Shown one piece after another: positions 54,926-63,830 of a DNA stretch of 64,000 nucleotides. Every line of letters begins with the position of its first letter. Positions within the stretch are counted from its first letter, which is position 1. The translations under genes and the position numbers were made by a program. The stretch is taken from positions 1-64,000 of the forward strand of contig JBKPAJ010000087.1 of the NCBI GenBank assembly GCA_046726375.1, given 5' to 3'. The notes below the pieces were generated by a model. That model made no database searches. It saw nothing but the letters and a program-made list of their open reading frames with translations, and was not told where the DNA came from. This DNA comes from DASPWV01 sp046726375 (GTDB taxonomy: Bacteria; Acidobacteriota; Vicinamibacteria; Vicinamibacterales; UBA2999).

Positions 54926-56364
54926 TGCTGCAGCTTCCGATTCTGCGTTGGGGAAGGCCGTACGAAAGCGTCGACAAGGCGATCGTGCCGCACTTTCTCA
55001 CGCGAGAACCGTTTGTCGCCATCAGTCAGTCCAACCCCGGCCTTGTCCGGCGCGACCTGTTGCGTCAGCGGGAGGCACGCGAATCGCTCGAGACATTGCC
55101 GGTAAGCGGGCTGGTCGCGATGGCGAAAGTGGCGGCCGAGCATTTCATGCGAGACACGCTGCCGCTCCACCCTTCCCAGGGCGTGGGGCAGTCGCCGCAA
55201 GATTACGTCGAACAAGTTTCGGCAACGACCGGCATGCCGTGGACGAACGTGCGTCGCAACATGGTCAAAGTGCACGGCGTGTTGAGCAAAGTGGACGAAG
55301 TTATTCGCGGGCTCACCCGCGGCCTTGATCTCGGCGTGCTCGACGGCGGAATGAGCGATCGCGGTGGGCAGATGCTCAGCTTCTTTCCGCGCGCCGATGC
55401 CCTTGGCGTGGTTCTGCCGAGCAACTCGCCCGGAGTGCACTCGTTGTGGGCGCCCGCTACGGTGTTGAAGATGCCGCTGGTCCTAAAGCCGGGTAGCGCC
55501 GAGCCGTGGACGCCACTGCGGATTATCAACGCCTACATCAAGGCGGGTGTTCCGCCGGGAGCCTTTGGCTACTACCCGGCCGATCACGGTGGCGGGAACG
55601 AAATCCTGCGTGCGTGCGGACGCGGCATGGTGTTTGGCGATGTGGCGTCGACGAAGCGGTGGAAGGGCGATCCGCGGGTCGAAGTGCACGGGCCCGGCTA
55701 CAGCAAGATCGTCATCGGACCGGACGTCGCCGATCGTTGGGATCGCTATCTCGATTTGATCGTGGAATCGATCTCGAACAACGGCGGCCGCTCCTGCGTC
55801 AACGCGTCGGGCGTATGGGTCACGAAACATGGCGACGCGGTTGCGCAGGCGCTTGCCGAACGGCTCGCGCGCGTGCAACCGCGGCCGGTGGACCACGACG
55901 AAGCGGTGCTGGCGCCGTTTGCCGATCCCAACGTTGCGCGACGGATTTCGGCGGTCATCGATCAGGAACTGGGCGCGACCGACGGCAGCGCGTGGGCACG
56001 GGACGTGAGCATAGGCGTTCGCGGGTGTGAACGCGTCGTCTCCGAACATGGCGGGACGTACCTACTGCCGACCGTGGTGCGCGCGTCCGCTGCGCACCCG
56101 CTCGCCAATCGCGAATACCTCTTTCCGTTCGCCAGCGTGGTGGAGGTCGGCGACGACGAATTGCCTGCGTGTCTCGGTCCGTCGCTCGTGGTCACGTGCT
56201 TGTCCGATGACCCGGCGTTCCGGGCGCGCTTTGTCGCGTCGCCGCTGGTCGATCGCCTGAACCTGGGCTCGATACCGACGACGCAGATCGGCTGGGATCA
56301 GCCCCATGAGGGAAATCTGTTCGATCACTTGTACGCTCGCCGCGCAATCCAGCGGCTGGCGTGA
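54925..56364 (+). CDS. LuxC-like acyl-CoA/acyl reductase of the aldehyde dehydrogenase superfamily
   Basis: A 479-residue aldehyde-dehydrogenase-fold protein. The nucleophile is C291 in SNNGGRSCVNASG, N167 in PSNSPG corresponds to the usual PWNxP asparagine, and K188 in LKPGSAEP binds NAD(P). The general-base glutamate of hydrolytic aldehyde dehydrogenases (ELGGK) is replaced by HGPG, as in acylating reductases. With the LuxE/PaaK-like partner upstream, it could reduce an activated fatty or aromatic acid to an aldehyde. Starts one base inside the ligase stop. No luciferase (luxAB) is present. Confidence 0.75.
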   Translation: MLQLPILRWGRPYESVDKAIVPHFLTREPFVAISQSNPGLVRRDLLRQREARESLETLPVSGLVAMAKVAAEHFMRDTLPLHPSQGVGQSPQDYVEQVSATTGMPWTNVRRNMVKVHGVLSKVDEVIRGLTRGLDLGVLDGGMSDRGGQMLSFFPRADALGVVLPSNSPGVHSLWAPATVLKMPLVLKPGSAEPWTPLRIINAYIKAGVPPGAFGYYPADHGGGNEILRACGRGMVFGDVASTKRWKGDPRVEVHGPGYSKIVIGPDVADRWDRYLDLIVESISNNGGRSCVNASGVWVTKHGDAVAQALAERLARVQPRPVDHDEAVLAPFADPNVARRISAVIDQELGATDGSAWARDVSIGVRGCERVVSEHGGTYLLPTVVRASAAHPLANREYLFPFASVVEVGDDELPACLGPSLVVTCLSDDPAFRARFVASPLVDRLNLGSIPTTQIGWDQPHEGNLFDHLYARRAIQRLA

Positions 56365-56365
56365 G

Positions 56366-56472
56366 AGTTACAAGTTCAAAGTTCAAAGTTAGTTTTTGAA
56401 TTTTGAGTTTCACATTTGAGAACTGACAACTGTTCAACTAACTTTGAACTTTGAACTTTGAACTTTGAACTG
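56366..56472. repeat. TTCAAAG / CTTTGAA inverted tandem repeat
   Basis: A 7-bp unit is repeated as TTCAAAG at 56373-56387 and as its reverse complement ACTTTGAACTTTGAACTTTG at 56441-56468, with AT-rich sequence between. The two arms could form a long hairpin. The right arm runs directly into the ATG at 56473 of the glycosyltransferase gene. Confidence 0.85.
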
Positions 56473-57813
56473 ATGCGTATTCTCTCCATCACCGCCGGCG
56501 CCGCGGAAATGTATTGCGGCAGCTGCTTGCGCGACAACGCGCTTGCCGCGGCGCTGAACGCGCGCGGTCATCACGTCACACTCCTCCCGATCTATACGCC
56601 GACGGTCACCGACGAGCCCAACGTGAGCGCCGGACGGCGCGTGTTCCTGGGCGGCATCAGCGTCTACCTACAGCAGCACTTCGCGGTGTTCCGGTACACA
56701 CCATGGCTGCTCGATCGCTTGTGGGACGCGCCAGGCGTGATCAAGAGGTTTGCGGCGCGGTCGATCGATGTCGATCCGCGCATGCTTGGCGCCCTCACCG
56801 TCTCGACGTTGAACGGCGAGCGCGGGCATCAGCGCAAGGAAATCCGCAAACTGCTCGCGTGGCTTGCCGACGAGCCGGTTCCGGACGTCGTCAATCTGCC
56901 CAACTCGTTGTTGATCGCGCTGGCCGCGCCCATCCGCAACGCGCTTCGGCGGCCCGTCGTCGTCACGCTGCAAGGCGAAGATCTTTTTCTCAGCGGTCTT
57001 CCTGAGCCGTATCAGCGACAGGCCCTCGACTTGATTCGGCAACAGGTTGAGCACGTCGACCTGTTTATCGCGGTGAGCGACTACTACGCACGGTTCATGG
57101 CCGACTACCTGCGAATCCCACCCGATCGCATTCGCACGGTGCCACTCGGGGTGAACGTTGATGACCTGCTTCCGGCGGCAAGGGCGGCGGCGCGGCCGTA
57201 CACGATCGGTTACTTCGCGCGCATCGCGCCGGAGAAAGGCCTGCACAATCTTGCCGACGCGTACTTCCTCTTGCGCAAGGAACGCGGATTGCCCGCATCG
57301 CGCCTCGTGGCGGCCGGTTACCTGGCGCCGCGCGATCGCCAATACCTCTCCGCGATTGAGGCAAAGCTCCGCGACGGCGGCCTGGCCGACGAGTTCAGGT
57401 ATTTCGGGGCGGCCGATCGCGCAACGAAGATCGACTTTCTACAGGGGCTTGATGTGTTGTCGGTGCCGTCCGGCTATCACGAGCCGAAAGGACTGTATCT
57501 GCTCGAGGCGATGGCGTGCGGCGTGCCGGTGGTGCAGCCCAATCACGGCGCCTTTCCTGAACTGATTGAGCGCACGGGTGGCGGTTTTCTAAGCGCGTCG
57601 GAGCGCCCGGCCGACGTCGCCGATGCGATTCTCGCACTGTGGCGTGACCGCGACCACGCCGCGACGCTGGCACAGCGCGCGGTTCACGGCGTGAGAGCCC
57701 ATTACACGATCGACCACATGACCGATCGGACGCTCGAGGTCTATCGCGAGCTCGTCGACAACCGTGCTGGAAGCCCACCATCTCACCAAGAGTTATCCAT
57801 CGCCGGCCGGTGA
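56473..57813 (+). CDS. GT4-family glycosyltransferase
   Basis: A 446-residue GT-B glycosyltransferase. N-terminal MRILSITAGAAEMYCGSCLR then DNALAAALNARGHHVTLLPI is the acceptor domain; IGYFARIAPEKGLHNLADAY begins the donor domain, and the retaining GT4 signature is YHEPKGLYLLEAMACGVPVV. Donor and acceptor are unknown. ATG 56473 is chosen because the five residues before it come from the tandem repeat. No ribosome site is possible there, so translation may depend on upstream coupling or a leaderless message. It overlaps the ABC ATPase gene by 50 bp. Confidence 0.88.
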   Translation: MRILSITAGAAEMYCGSCLRDNALAAALNARGHHVTLLPIYTPTVTDEPNVSAGRRVFLGGISVYLQQHFAVFRYTPWLLDRLWDAPGVIKRFAARSIDVDPRMLGALTVSTLNGERGHQRKEIRKLLAWLADEPVPDVVNLPNSLLIALAAPIRNALRRPVVVTLQGEDLFLSGLPEPYQRQALDLIRQQVEHVDLFIAVSDYYARFMADYLRIPPDRIRTVPLGVNVDDLLPAARAAARPYTIGYFARIAPEKGLHNLADAYFLLRKERGLPASRLVAAGYLAPRDRQYLSAIEAKLRDGGLADEFRYFGAADRATKIDFLQGLDVLSVPSGYHEPKGLYLLEAMACGVPVVQPNHGAFPELIERTGGGFLSASERPADVADAILALWRDRDHAATLAQRAVHGVRAHYTIDHMTDRTLEVYRELVDNRAGSPPSHQELSIAGR

Positions 57814-58429
57814 GTTGACGGTCCTCGCCGACGTCTCGCTCACGCTGGCTGCGGGCGAGGCCGCGGCGATCACCGGCCCTTCGGGATCGGGAAAGAGCAC
57901 GCTGCTCTACGCGCTCGGCGCGCTCGAGCCGCCAACAACCGGCCGGGTGTGCCTCGATGGGCAGAATCCGTACGAGCTGAATCCCAACGCCCTCGCCAGA
58001 TTTCGCAACCGTCAGGTCGGCTTCGTCTTTCAGGATCACTCGTTGCTTCCGCAGTGCTCGGTGCTCGACAACGTGCTCGTGCCGACGCTGGTCGGAGACC
58101 GGGACGCACAGGCGATCGACCGTGCCCGCACCCTGCTGGAGCATGTCGGCCTCGCGAGCCGTCTCGATCATCGGCCCGGCGCCCTGTCGGGAGGAGAGAA
58201 ACAACGCGTCGCGATTGCACGCGCGTTGATCCGGCAGCCGCGCCTGCTGCTCTGCGACGAACCAACCGGAAACCTCGATGCCGATACCGCGTCGCGAGTC
58301 GCCGACCTCCTGATCGATCTCCACCAACGGCAAAACGCGATCCTGATCGTGGTCACCCATAGTGATGCGCTGGCGTCGCGATTCAAGACGCGCTGGCGGA
58401 TCGATCACGGCAGACTCCATCGTCTCTGA
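57764..58429 (+). CDS. ABC transporter ATP-binding protein (LolD/MacB type)
   Basis: A 221-residue ATPase. Walker A GPSGSGKST, Q-loop FVFQDHSLLPQ, signature ALSGGEKQRVAIARAL, Walker B LLLCDEPTGNLD, H-loop VVTHSDAL. This belongs to the LolD/MacB/FtsE group that drives lipoprotein or macrolide export by mechanotransmission. GTG start at 57764 lies within the glycosyltransferase gene. The permease gene follows after 6 bp. Confidence 0.93.
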   Translation: MLEAHHLTKSYPSPAGELTVLADVSLTLAAGEAAAITGPSGSGKSTLLYALGALEPPTTGRVCLDGQNPYELNPNALARFRNRQVGFVFQDHSLLPQCSVLDNVLVPTLVGDRDAQAIDRARTLLEHVGLASRLDHRPGALSGGEKQRVAIARALIRQPRLLLCDEPTGNLDADTASRVADLLIDLHQRQNAILIVVTHSDALASRFKTRWRIDHGRLHRL

Positions 58430-58435
58430 GCAGGC

Positions 58436-61400
58436 ATGCGACGTCTGATCTTTTCCGGTCTCGGTTACTACCGCGGCGTTCACGCGTTGGTCGTCGCCGG
58501 GGTCGCCGTCGCGGTTGCCGTCCTGGCCGGGGCGTTGACGGTCGGCGCGTCGGTTCGCGAGAGCCTGCGCGAGCTGGCGCTTGCGCGACTGGGAAACACG
58601 CAGTTTGTCGTGTCCAGTCCGGCGTTCTTTACCGCGTCGCTCGCGGATCGGGTTGGCGAGAGCGTGCCGCTGGTCGCGACCACTGCGGCCGTGGTTCACG
58701 CTGATACCGGACGAACGGCCGCGCGTGTCCAGGTGTTCGGCATCGACGAGCGATTTCTACGTTTTCACTCTTTGCCGGGCGAGGCGCCGCACGGACGCGA
58801 GGCGTGGATCAGCGAGGCGCTTGCGACGGAACTCACCGCGCGCGGCGGCGACGAACTGGTGCTGCGGGTCGCAAAGCCGTCGGACATCCCACTCGGAACG
58901 ATTCAGGGTCGCCGTGAAGACGCCGGCGATCGCATCCGGGTGACCGTCGCACGCGTTGCGAGTCGCACAGCGCTGGGCGAATTTTCACTCGCGCCCGCGC
59001 AAGGACCTGCCCTCACGATGTTTGTGCCGCTCGAACGTATGCAGCGCGATCTCGAAGCGAACGGCCGCGTGAACGCATTGGTCATCGGTGGTGTCTCACG
59101 CGACGAGCATGGGATCGAGCAACGGCTTCATTCGGCGGCGCAGCTCGAGGATTACGGTCTCAGGATCCGCCCGTCTGCGGCGGCGAACGTCATTGTTGTA
59201 GAGAGTCGCGCCGGTGTGATGAGCGCGCCGCTTGCGGATGCCGTCTCGAGCACAGCGACGACGCTCGGAACCAGCGCCGACGCTGTTCTGGTGCATCTTG
59301 CCAACGTCATCAGAGTGCGCGAGCGTGAAATCCCGTACTCGCTTGTGGCCGGAACGTCTCGCACCTCAGGAGTGGCGCTCAACGACTGGGCTGCCAGCGA
59401 TCTGAGAGCGAAACCGGGCGACCTGGTCGAGCTCGATTACTACGTGTGGTCGGATGACCGCGGTCTCGAAACACGCCACGGCGAGTTCACGGTGGACCAG
59501 GTGCTAGCGATGAGCGGCGACGGAGGGGATCCGACATACATGCCGGATTACCCAGGCCTGAGCGATGCGGACGATGTGTCGGCGTGGGATCCACCGTTTC
59601 CCGTGGATTTGAAACGCGTTCGTCCGGTGGATGAAGCGTACTGGGACCAGTGGCGAGGCGCGCCCAAGGTCTTGATGCCGCTGGAGACGGCGCAACGATT
59701 GTGGGCAACGCCGCATGGTGGCGTGTCGTCGGTGAGATTTACCGTGCCGCAGAGCGCAACCATGTCGTCGTTCACCGAGCGTGTCGCGGCGGCCGTGCAG
59801 GAGCGTCTCACTCCGGCCGCCGCGGGACTGCAGGTGCGCAACGCGCGGCGGGAGGCGCTGGCGGCCGCGGAGGGCACCACCGACTTCGGCGAATATTTTT
59901 TCTATTTCAGTTTCTTTCTCGTCGTTTCGGGCTTACTCCTTGCGGCGATGTTCTTCGCACTGGGCGTCGAGCAGCGGTCGCGGGAGATCGGCATTCTTCG
60001 CGCGATTGGCTTCGGTCGTGGCGACGTCGCGCGAGTCTTCGTTTTGGAAGCTGCAGTCCTGGCGCTCACCGGCGCATTCGTCGGAGTTCTTGGTGCGATC
60101 GCCTACGCGGCGATCATCATGCACGGCCTGCGCACGTGGTGGGTCGGCGCTGTCGGCACCACGCTCCTGACACTGCATCTCGATGGGCCGCTTCTCGCCG
60201 GCGGCGCCGCGGCGGCGTTACTCGCTGCCACGGGCGCGTTGGCCTTGTCGCTGCGCGCCGCGCTCACGCGCACGCCGCGCGAGCTGTTGAGCGGGCCATC
60301 GCATGCGACAGCCGAACACGACGGTCGAGGACGAGTCAGCTTGCTGCTGGCCGTCACTGGCGTCGTACTCGCGGGCGCGCTCGTGGCGCTCGCGGCGGCA
60401 GGGATCATCGGTCTCGTCGCCGCGTTTTTCGGCGCCGGCGGTACGATGATGGTTGCGGGGCTTGCCACCTTCAACTGGTGGCTGCGGCGACCGCATCAGA
60501 TGCGTGGCTCAGCGGCGCTCGCCCGCTTCGGCGCCGACTATGCGCGGTGGCGCCCCACTCGCAGTGTGCTGTCGGCATCGCTCATCACGTTCGCGTGCTT
60601 CGTTATCGTGTCGGTCGGGGCGTTTCGACGGGATCCCTCGGGCCTGTCGCTCGATCGCGCGCTCGGCACAGGCGGATTTGCGTTGATCGCCGAATCGGTT
60701 GTGCCGCTGATGCACAACCCCAACACCGAAGCTGGCCGTGAGGAATTGGGGCTGCCTGAGGAGCCGGTGTGGGACGAGATCCGCATCACGCGATTTCGCC
60801 TCAAACCCGGCGACGAGGCGAGCTGCCTTTCGCTGTATCAGCCGCAGAATCCGCGCCTCATCGCGCCCGAGCCGGCGTTCATCGACGCAGGCCGCTTTAC
60901 GTTCGCGGATTCGCTCGCGGCCACAGCTGAGGAACGTGCCAATCCGTGGCTGCTGCTAAAAAGGCGATTCGATGACGGCGCGATCGCCGCAATCGCGGAT
61001 CAGACGTCATTGACCTACGTATTTCATCTCGCCGTTGGCGACGACTATGTCTTTGTGCCGGACGGCGGACAGCCGACGCGCCTGCGCATCGTTGGCGCGC
61101 TCGCCGACAGCGTGCTTCAATCGGAGCTGATCATCGGTGAAGACGCGTTCGTCACGCTGTTTCCGCGCCGCGAAGGCTACGGCTTGTGGATGATCGAAAC
61201 GCCTGCAGCCGACGCCTCCGCGCTTGCCGCGACGATCGAGCAACGGCTGGGCGATTTCGGTGTGGACGTCATCGACGCACGCGCGCGCCTCGCCGCCTAT
61301 CACCGCGTCGAGAACACGTATCTCTCCACCTTCCAGGCGCTCGGCGCGCTCGGCTTGCTCGTCGGCACGCTCGGACTCGCGGCCGTCCTGGCGCGCAACG

Positions 61401-61696
61401 TGCTCGAGCGGCGAAGGGAGCTCGGGCTGCTCCGCGCGATCGGCTTCACACCTGCCAACATGCGCACGCTCGTGCTCTCTGAAAGCATGCTGCTCGTCGG
61501 CTCGGGTCTGGTGCTCGGCTCGGCGACAGCAGCCATCGCGGTGTTGCCGGCGCTGCTCGACCGGCGCGGCGCCGTGCCGCTCGGTGGACTTGCGACGCTG
61601 CTGGCGGCGGTCACGGCGACAGCGGTCGTATCGTCGATCGCCGCCGCGCGGATTGCGACGGCGGTGTCGGTGGCAACGGCGGTGAAGGGGGAGTGA
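58436..61696 (+). CDS. Large ABC permease with two FtsX modules
   Basis: A 1086-residue inner-membrane protein. One N-terminal helix (ALVVAGVAVAVAVLAGALTV), a long extracytoplasmic domain, then FtsX-type helices near 490-600 with the signature VEQRSREIGILRAIGFGRGD. A second periplasmic domain and C-terminal FtsX helices follow (RRELGLLRAIGFTPANMRTL). Size and layout match the permeases of the bacterial export group paired with LolD-like ATPases. It is the partner of the preceding ATPase. With the GT4 and acyl-reductase genes upstream, a modified lipid or lipoprotein is a possible cargo, which is only inference. Confidence 0.9.
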   Translation: MRRLIFSGLGYYRGVHALVVAGVAVAVAVLAGALTVGASVRESLRELALARLGNTQFVVSSPAFFTASLADRVGESVPLVATTAAVVHADTGRTAARVQVFGIDERFLRFHSLPGEAPHGREAWISEALATELTARGGDELVLRVAKPSDIPLGTIQGRREDAGDRIRVTVARVASRTALGEFSLAPAQGPALTMFVPLERMQRDLEANGRVNALVIGGVSRDEHGIEQRLHSAAQLEDYGLRIRPSAAANVIVVESRAGVMSAPLADAVSSTATTLGTSADAVLVHLANVIRVREREIPYSLVAGTSRTSGVALNDWAASDLRAKPGDLVELDYYVWSDDRGLETRHGEFTVDQVLAMSGDGGDPTYMPDYPGLSDADDVSAWDPPFPVDLKRVRPVDEAYWDQWRGAPKVLMPLETAQRLWATPHGGVSSVRFTVPQSATMSSFTERVAAAVQERLTPAAAGLQVRNARREALAAAEGTTDFGEYFFYFSFFLVVSGLLLAAMFFALGVEQRSREIGILRAIGFGRGDVARVFVLEAAVLALTGAFVGVLGAIAYAAIIMHGLRTWWVGAVGTTLLTLHLDGPLLAGGAAAALLAATGALALSLRAALTRTPRELLSGPSHATAEHDGRGRVSLLLAVTGVVLAGALVALAAAGIIGLVAAFFGAGGTMMVAGLATFNWWLRRPHQMRGSAALARFGADYARWRPTRSVLSASLITFACFVIVSVGAFRRDPSGLSLDRALGTGGFALIAESVVPLMHNPNTEAGREELGLPEEPVWDEIRITRFRLKPGDEASCLSLYQPQNPRLIAPEPAFIDAGRFTFADSLAATAEERANPWLLLKRRFDDGAIAAIADQTSLTYVFHLAVGDDYVFVPDGGQPTRLRIVGALADSVLQSELIIGEDAFVTLFPRREGYGLWMIETPAADASALAATIEQRLGDFGVDVIDARARLAAYHRVENTYLSTFQALGALGLLVGTLGLAAVLARNVLERRRELGLLRAIGFTPANMRTLVLSESMLLVGSGLVLGSATAAIAVLPALLDRRGAVPLGGLATLLAAVTATAVVSSIAAARIATAVSVATAVKGE

Positions 61697-61755
61697 AGAT
61701 CGTCCGTGACGGTCGACGGTCGATAGTCGACGGTCAATGGTCGACGGCGACGCGG
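61697..61755. repeat. GACGGTCGACGG-type tandem repeat
   Basis: The spacer repeats GACGGTCGACGGTCGATAGT and GTCGACGGTCAATGG in tandem between the convergent permease and four-helix-bundle genes. The unit is related to those at 11806-11857 and 62635-62687. Confidence 0.7.
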
Positions 61756-62143
61756 CGGGTAGTGGGAAGTGACTTCCCGAGTTGCCGGGTGGTCTCTACC
61801 CGTTGGCAGAGCGCCTCGAGACTGCGTACGACCTCCGTATACCGGCCTTCCAAAGTCTGACCTCCGCGTCCGGAAGGTATCCGAGTCGGCCCGCTACATT
61901 GACCAAATCCCTTGCTTCACTTGCAGAAGCACACGCAATTCGTAAAAAGCGCCCGTAGTCTGCGTTCGATGCGCGCGCCGATCCTTCGACAATGTTGCGG
62001 GGAACGGATAGACTGGCGCGCCGAGGCTGGCTTTGTAATCCGTAACGTTCTTCCATCGGAAAACGGCGTGTAACGCGGTACACATCCAGCACCAATGTGT
62101 CGGCGAGATCGAAGACGCGCAACTTTTTGCAGTCTCGGCTCAT
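61734..62143 (-). pseudogene. Four-helix-bundle protein (23S rRNA IVP family), frameshifted near the C-terminus
   Basis: From ATG 62143 the frame reads LRVFDLADTLVLDVYRVTRR, ERYGLQSQPRRASLSVPRNI and VEGSARASNADYGRFLRIAC, the family pattern, to GRLGYLPDAEVR. Here the annotated frame ends in unrelated residues (stop at 61796), whereas a one-base shift near 61850 restores the family ending (LEGRYTEVVRSLEALCQRVE, stop at 61734). Intact proteins are ~120 residues with unknown role. It could be a recent frameshift mutation or a sequence error. Confidence 0.65.
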
Positions 62144-62187
62144 GGCGTGCCGCTGTGCAACGGCGATGCCGGATGGAGGAGGTCTCA

Positions 62188-62634
62188 ATGTCGTGGGTCG
62201 TATTTGTGGCGGGAGCGGTTCTGTCGTGGGGAATCTATGGCGCGGCACTTCACAAGGGACAGGTTGCGCTAGGTAATCCGCTGCGATCATTTTTGTGTGT
62301 TGGTGTCGCCTATTTCCTCATCGGCGTGATCGTGCCGACGGTGTCTCTGGTTTCGCAAGGTGAACTCCGCAACTTCAATGCCTTTGGGACGATCACAGCC
62401 ACCGCGGCGGGTGCGCTCGGCGCTCTTGGCGCGGCTTGCATCATCTACTCTTTCCGCGCCGGTGGGACTCCGCTGTACGTCATGCCCCTCGTGTTCGGTG
62501 GCGCACCGCTCGTGAACGTGCTGACATCTCTTTTGCTGGAGCCGCCAAAGACTCCGGCCAATCCGATGCTCTATCTGGGATTTATCGTAGCGGCGTTAGG
62601 CGCCGGGATGGTCTTGTATTTCCGCCCGTCGTGA
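62188..62634 (+). CDS. Small multi-helix membrane protein (EamA/DMT-like half)
   Basis: A 148-residue membrane protein with about five hydrophobic helices (SWVVFVAGAVLSWGIYGAAL, CVGVAYFLIGVIVPTVSLV, GALGALGAACIIYSFRAGG, VMPLVFGGAPLVNVLTSLLL, MLYLGFIVAALGAGMVLYF). The pattern SFRAGGTPLYVMPLVFGGAP resembles half of a drug/metabolite transporter, which would need to dimerise. Start at 62188 has GGAGG eight bases upstream. Function unknown. Confidence 0.72.
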   Translation: MSWVVFVAGAVLSWGIYGAALHKGQVALGNPLRSFLCVGVAYFLIGVIVPTVSLVSQGELRNFNAFGTITATAAGALGALGAACIIYSFRAGGTPLYVMPLVFGGAPLVNVLTSLLLEPPKTPANPMLYLGFIVAALGAGMVLYFRPS

Positions 62635-62687
62635 CCGTTAACCGGCGACCGTTGACCGTTGACCGGCGATCGGCGACCGTTGACCGC
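62635..62687. repeat. GACCGTTGACCG tandem repeat
   Basis: ACCGGCGACCGTTGACCGTT, then further GGCGAACC-like copies, fill the gap between the stops of two convergent genes exactly (62634 and 62688). Confidence 0.8.
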
Positions 62688-63647
62688 TCAGTGACACTGC
62701 CCAATGCCGCGGTCGGCAATCGAGCCTGATTGCGCGTTCACGAACTCCCATTCATACGCCATCGGCTGCAGCGTCAGCCTGAGCACGCCGTAGCTTTCGA
62801 CGATCTGTTCAGAGTTCGGCAACCGCGTGGCGGGACGATAGAGCATCGCGCCGCCAGTGCCGGCGATGAATTGCCGGATGCCGCGTTCGCGATCCGGTTC
62901 GTAGGCGGCGTTCTGCGGGCCGAAGCGTTCGTAAAAATGATCGTGACCGCTGATCACGACTTCGGCGTTGCTGTCGTACAACAACTGCCACATGTCGCGC
63001 ATGAACGCGTTGGGGCCGTTCGGTCCCGACGAGACATACGGGTGATGCCACACCGCAAGCGAGCAGCGCGTCGGATTCGCGCGCAGCTCTTCGCGCGCCC
63101 ACGCATACTGCGGTGACGCCGCGTCAGCCGGCGTTGACGAGTTCAACATCAACACCAGCCACGTCGCGGCCCTGAACGAGTAGTAGCCGCGTCGCGCGGG
63201 GCCAGCGGCGTCGCCGAAATACGCGAAATAACCCTGTCCAAGCTGACCGCCGTCCCATTCGTGATTGCCGGGGACCGGACGGAAACGCGATCGGAAGCGG
63301 CCGTAATCCGGATCGAAGCACTTGGTGTAGTCGTCGAGCCGCCCGTGCATGTACGCAAGATCGCCCGCGAGCAGAATCAATCCGCTGATCGAATCGAGCA
63401 GGCGCGATGTCAACGGCAGACCTGGCGAGCCGCACCAGCCAACGTCGCCAACCGCAGTAACGACAGCTGAACCAGTTCCGATCGGAATAACGGGGACAGT
63501 CGAAACGGGTGGGGCGCCAGGCGGCGATTGCTGCTGAGAAACTGGGGTGGGCGATGTGACAGACGACGACTTATCACCGCCGCAGGCCGCCGCGCAGACA
63601 GCAGTGAATAGAGTGATAGCGACGCGTAACGTCGGCCATCCAACCAT
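62688..63647 (-). CDS. Metallophosphoesterase lipoprotein (purple-acid-phosphatase-like)
   Basis: A 319-residue calcineurin-type phosphoesterase. The N-terminus has a lipobox-like VCAAAC before GGDKSSSVTSPTP, a low-complexity linker. Metal motifs occur in order: VGDVGW (usually GDxG/H), LAGDLAY, PGNHEWDGG, WHHPY and GHDHFYERF. The substrate may be phosphate esters or nucleotides at the cell surface. The ATG at 63647 is preferred over TTG 63653, as TGAGG overlaps it closely. It converges on the small membrane protein gene. Confidence 0.85.
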   Translation of the reverse strand: MVGWPTLRVAITLFTAVCAAACGGDKSSSVTSPTPVSQQQSPPGAPPVSTVPVIPIGTGSAVVTAVGDVGWCGSPGLPLTSRLLDSISGLILLAGDLAYMHGRLDDYTKCFDPDYGRFRSRFRPVPGNHEWDGGQLGQGYFAYFGDAAGPARRGYYSFRAATWLVLMLNSSTPADAASPQYAWAREELRANPTRCSLAVWHHPYVSSGPNGPNAFMRDMWQLLYDSNAEVVISGHDHFYERFGPQNAAYEPDRERGIRQFIAGTGGAMLYRPATRLPNSEQIVESYGVLRLTLQPMAYEWEFVNAQSGSIADRGIGQCH

Positions 63648-63830
63648 CCTCAAAAAGTCGATTTTAACAGGTTGTAACGAACTTTAAACGTCAAATTGTG
63701 AAGATCAGGGAATCGAAATGCGGTCAATTACCCAATCGGGACGATACCGATCGTCACTGTCCTGTCAAGTACTAGGTTGATCGCCCGACCGGGGCAATCC
63801 AAGGATCGGGGCGACTGCCGTCGAGGGGCG

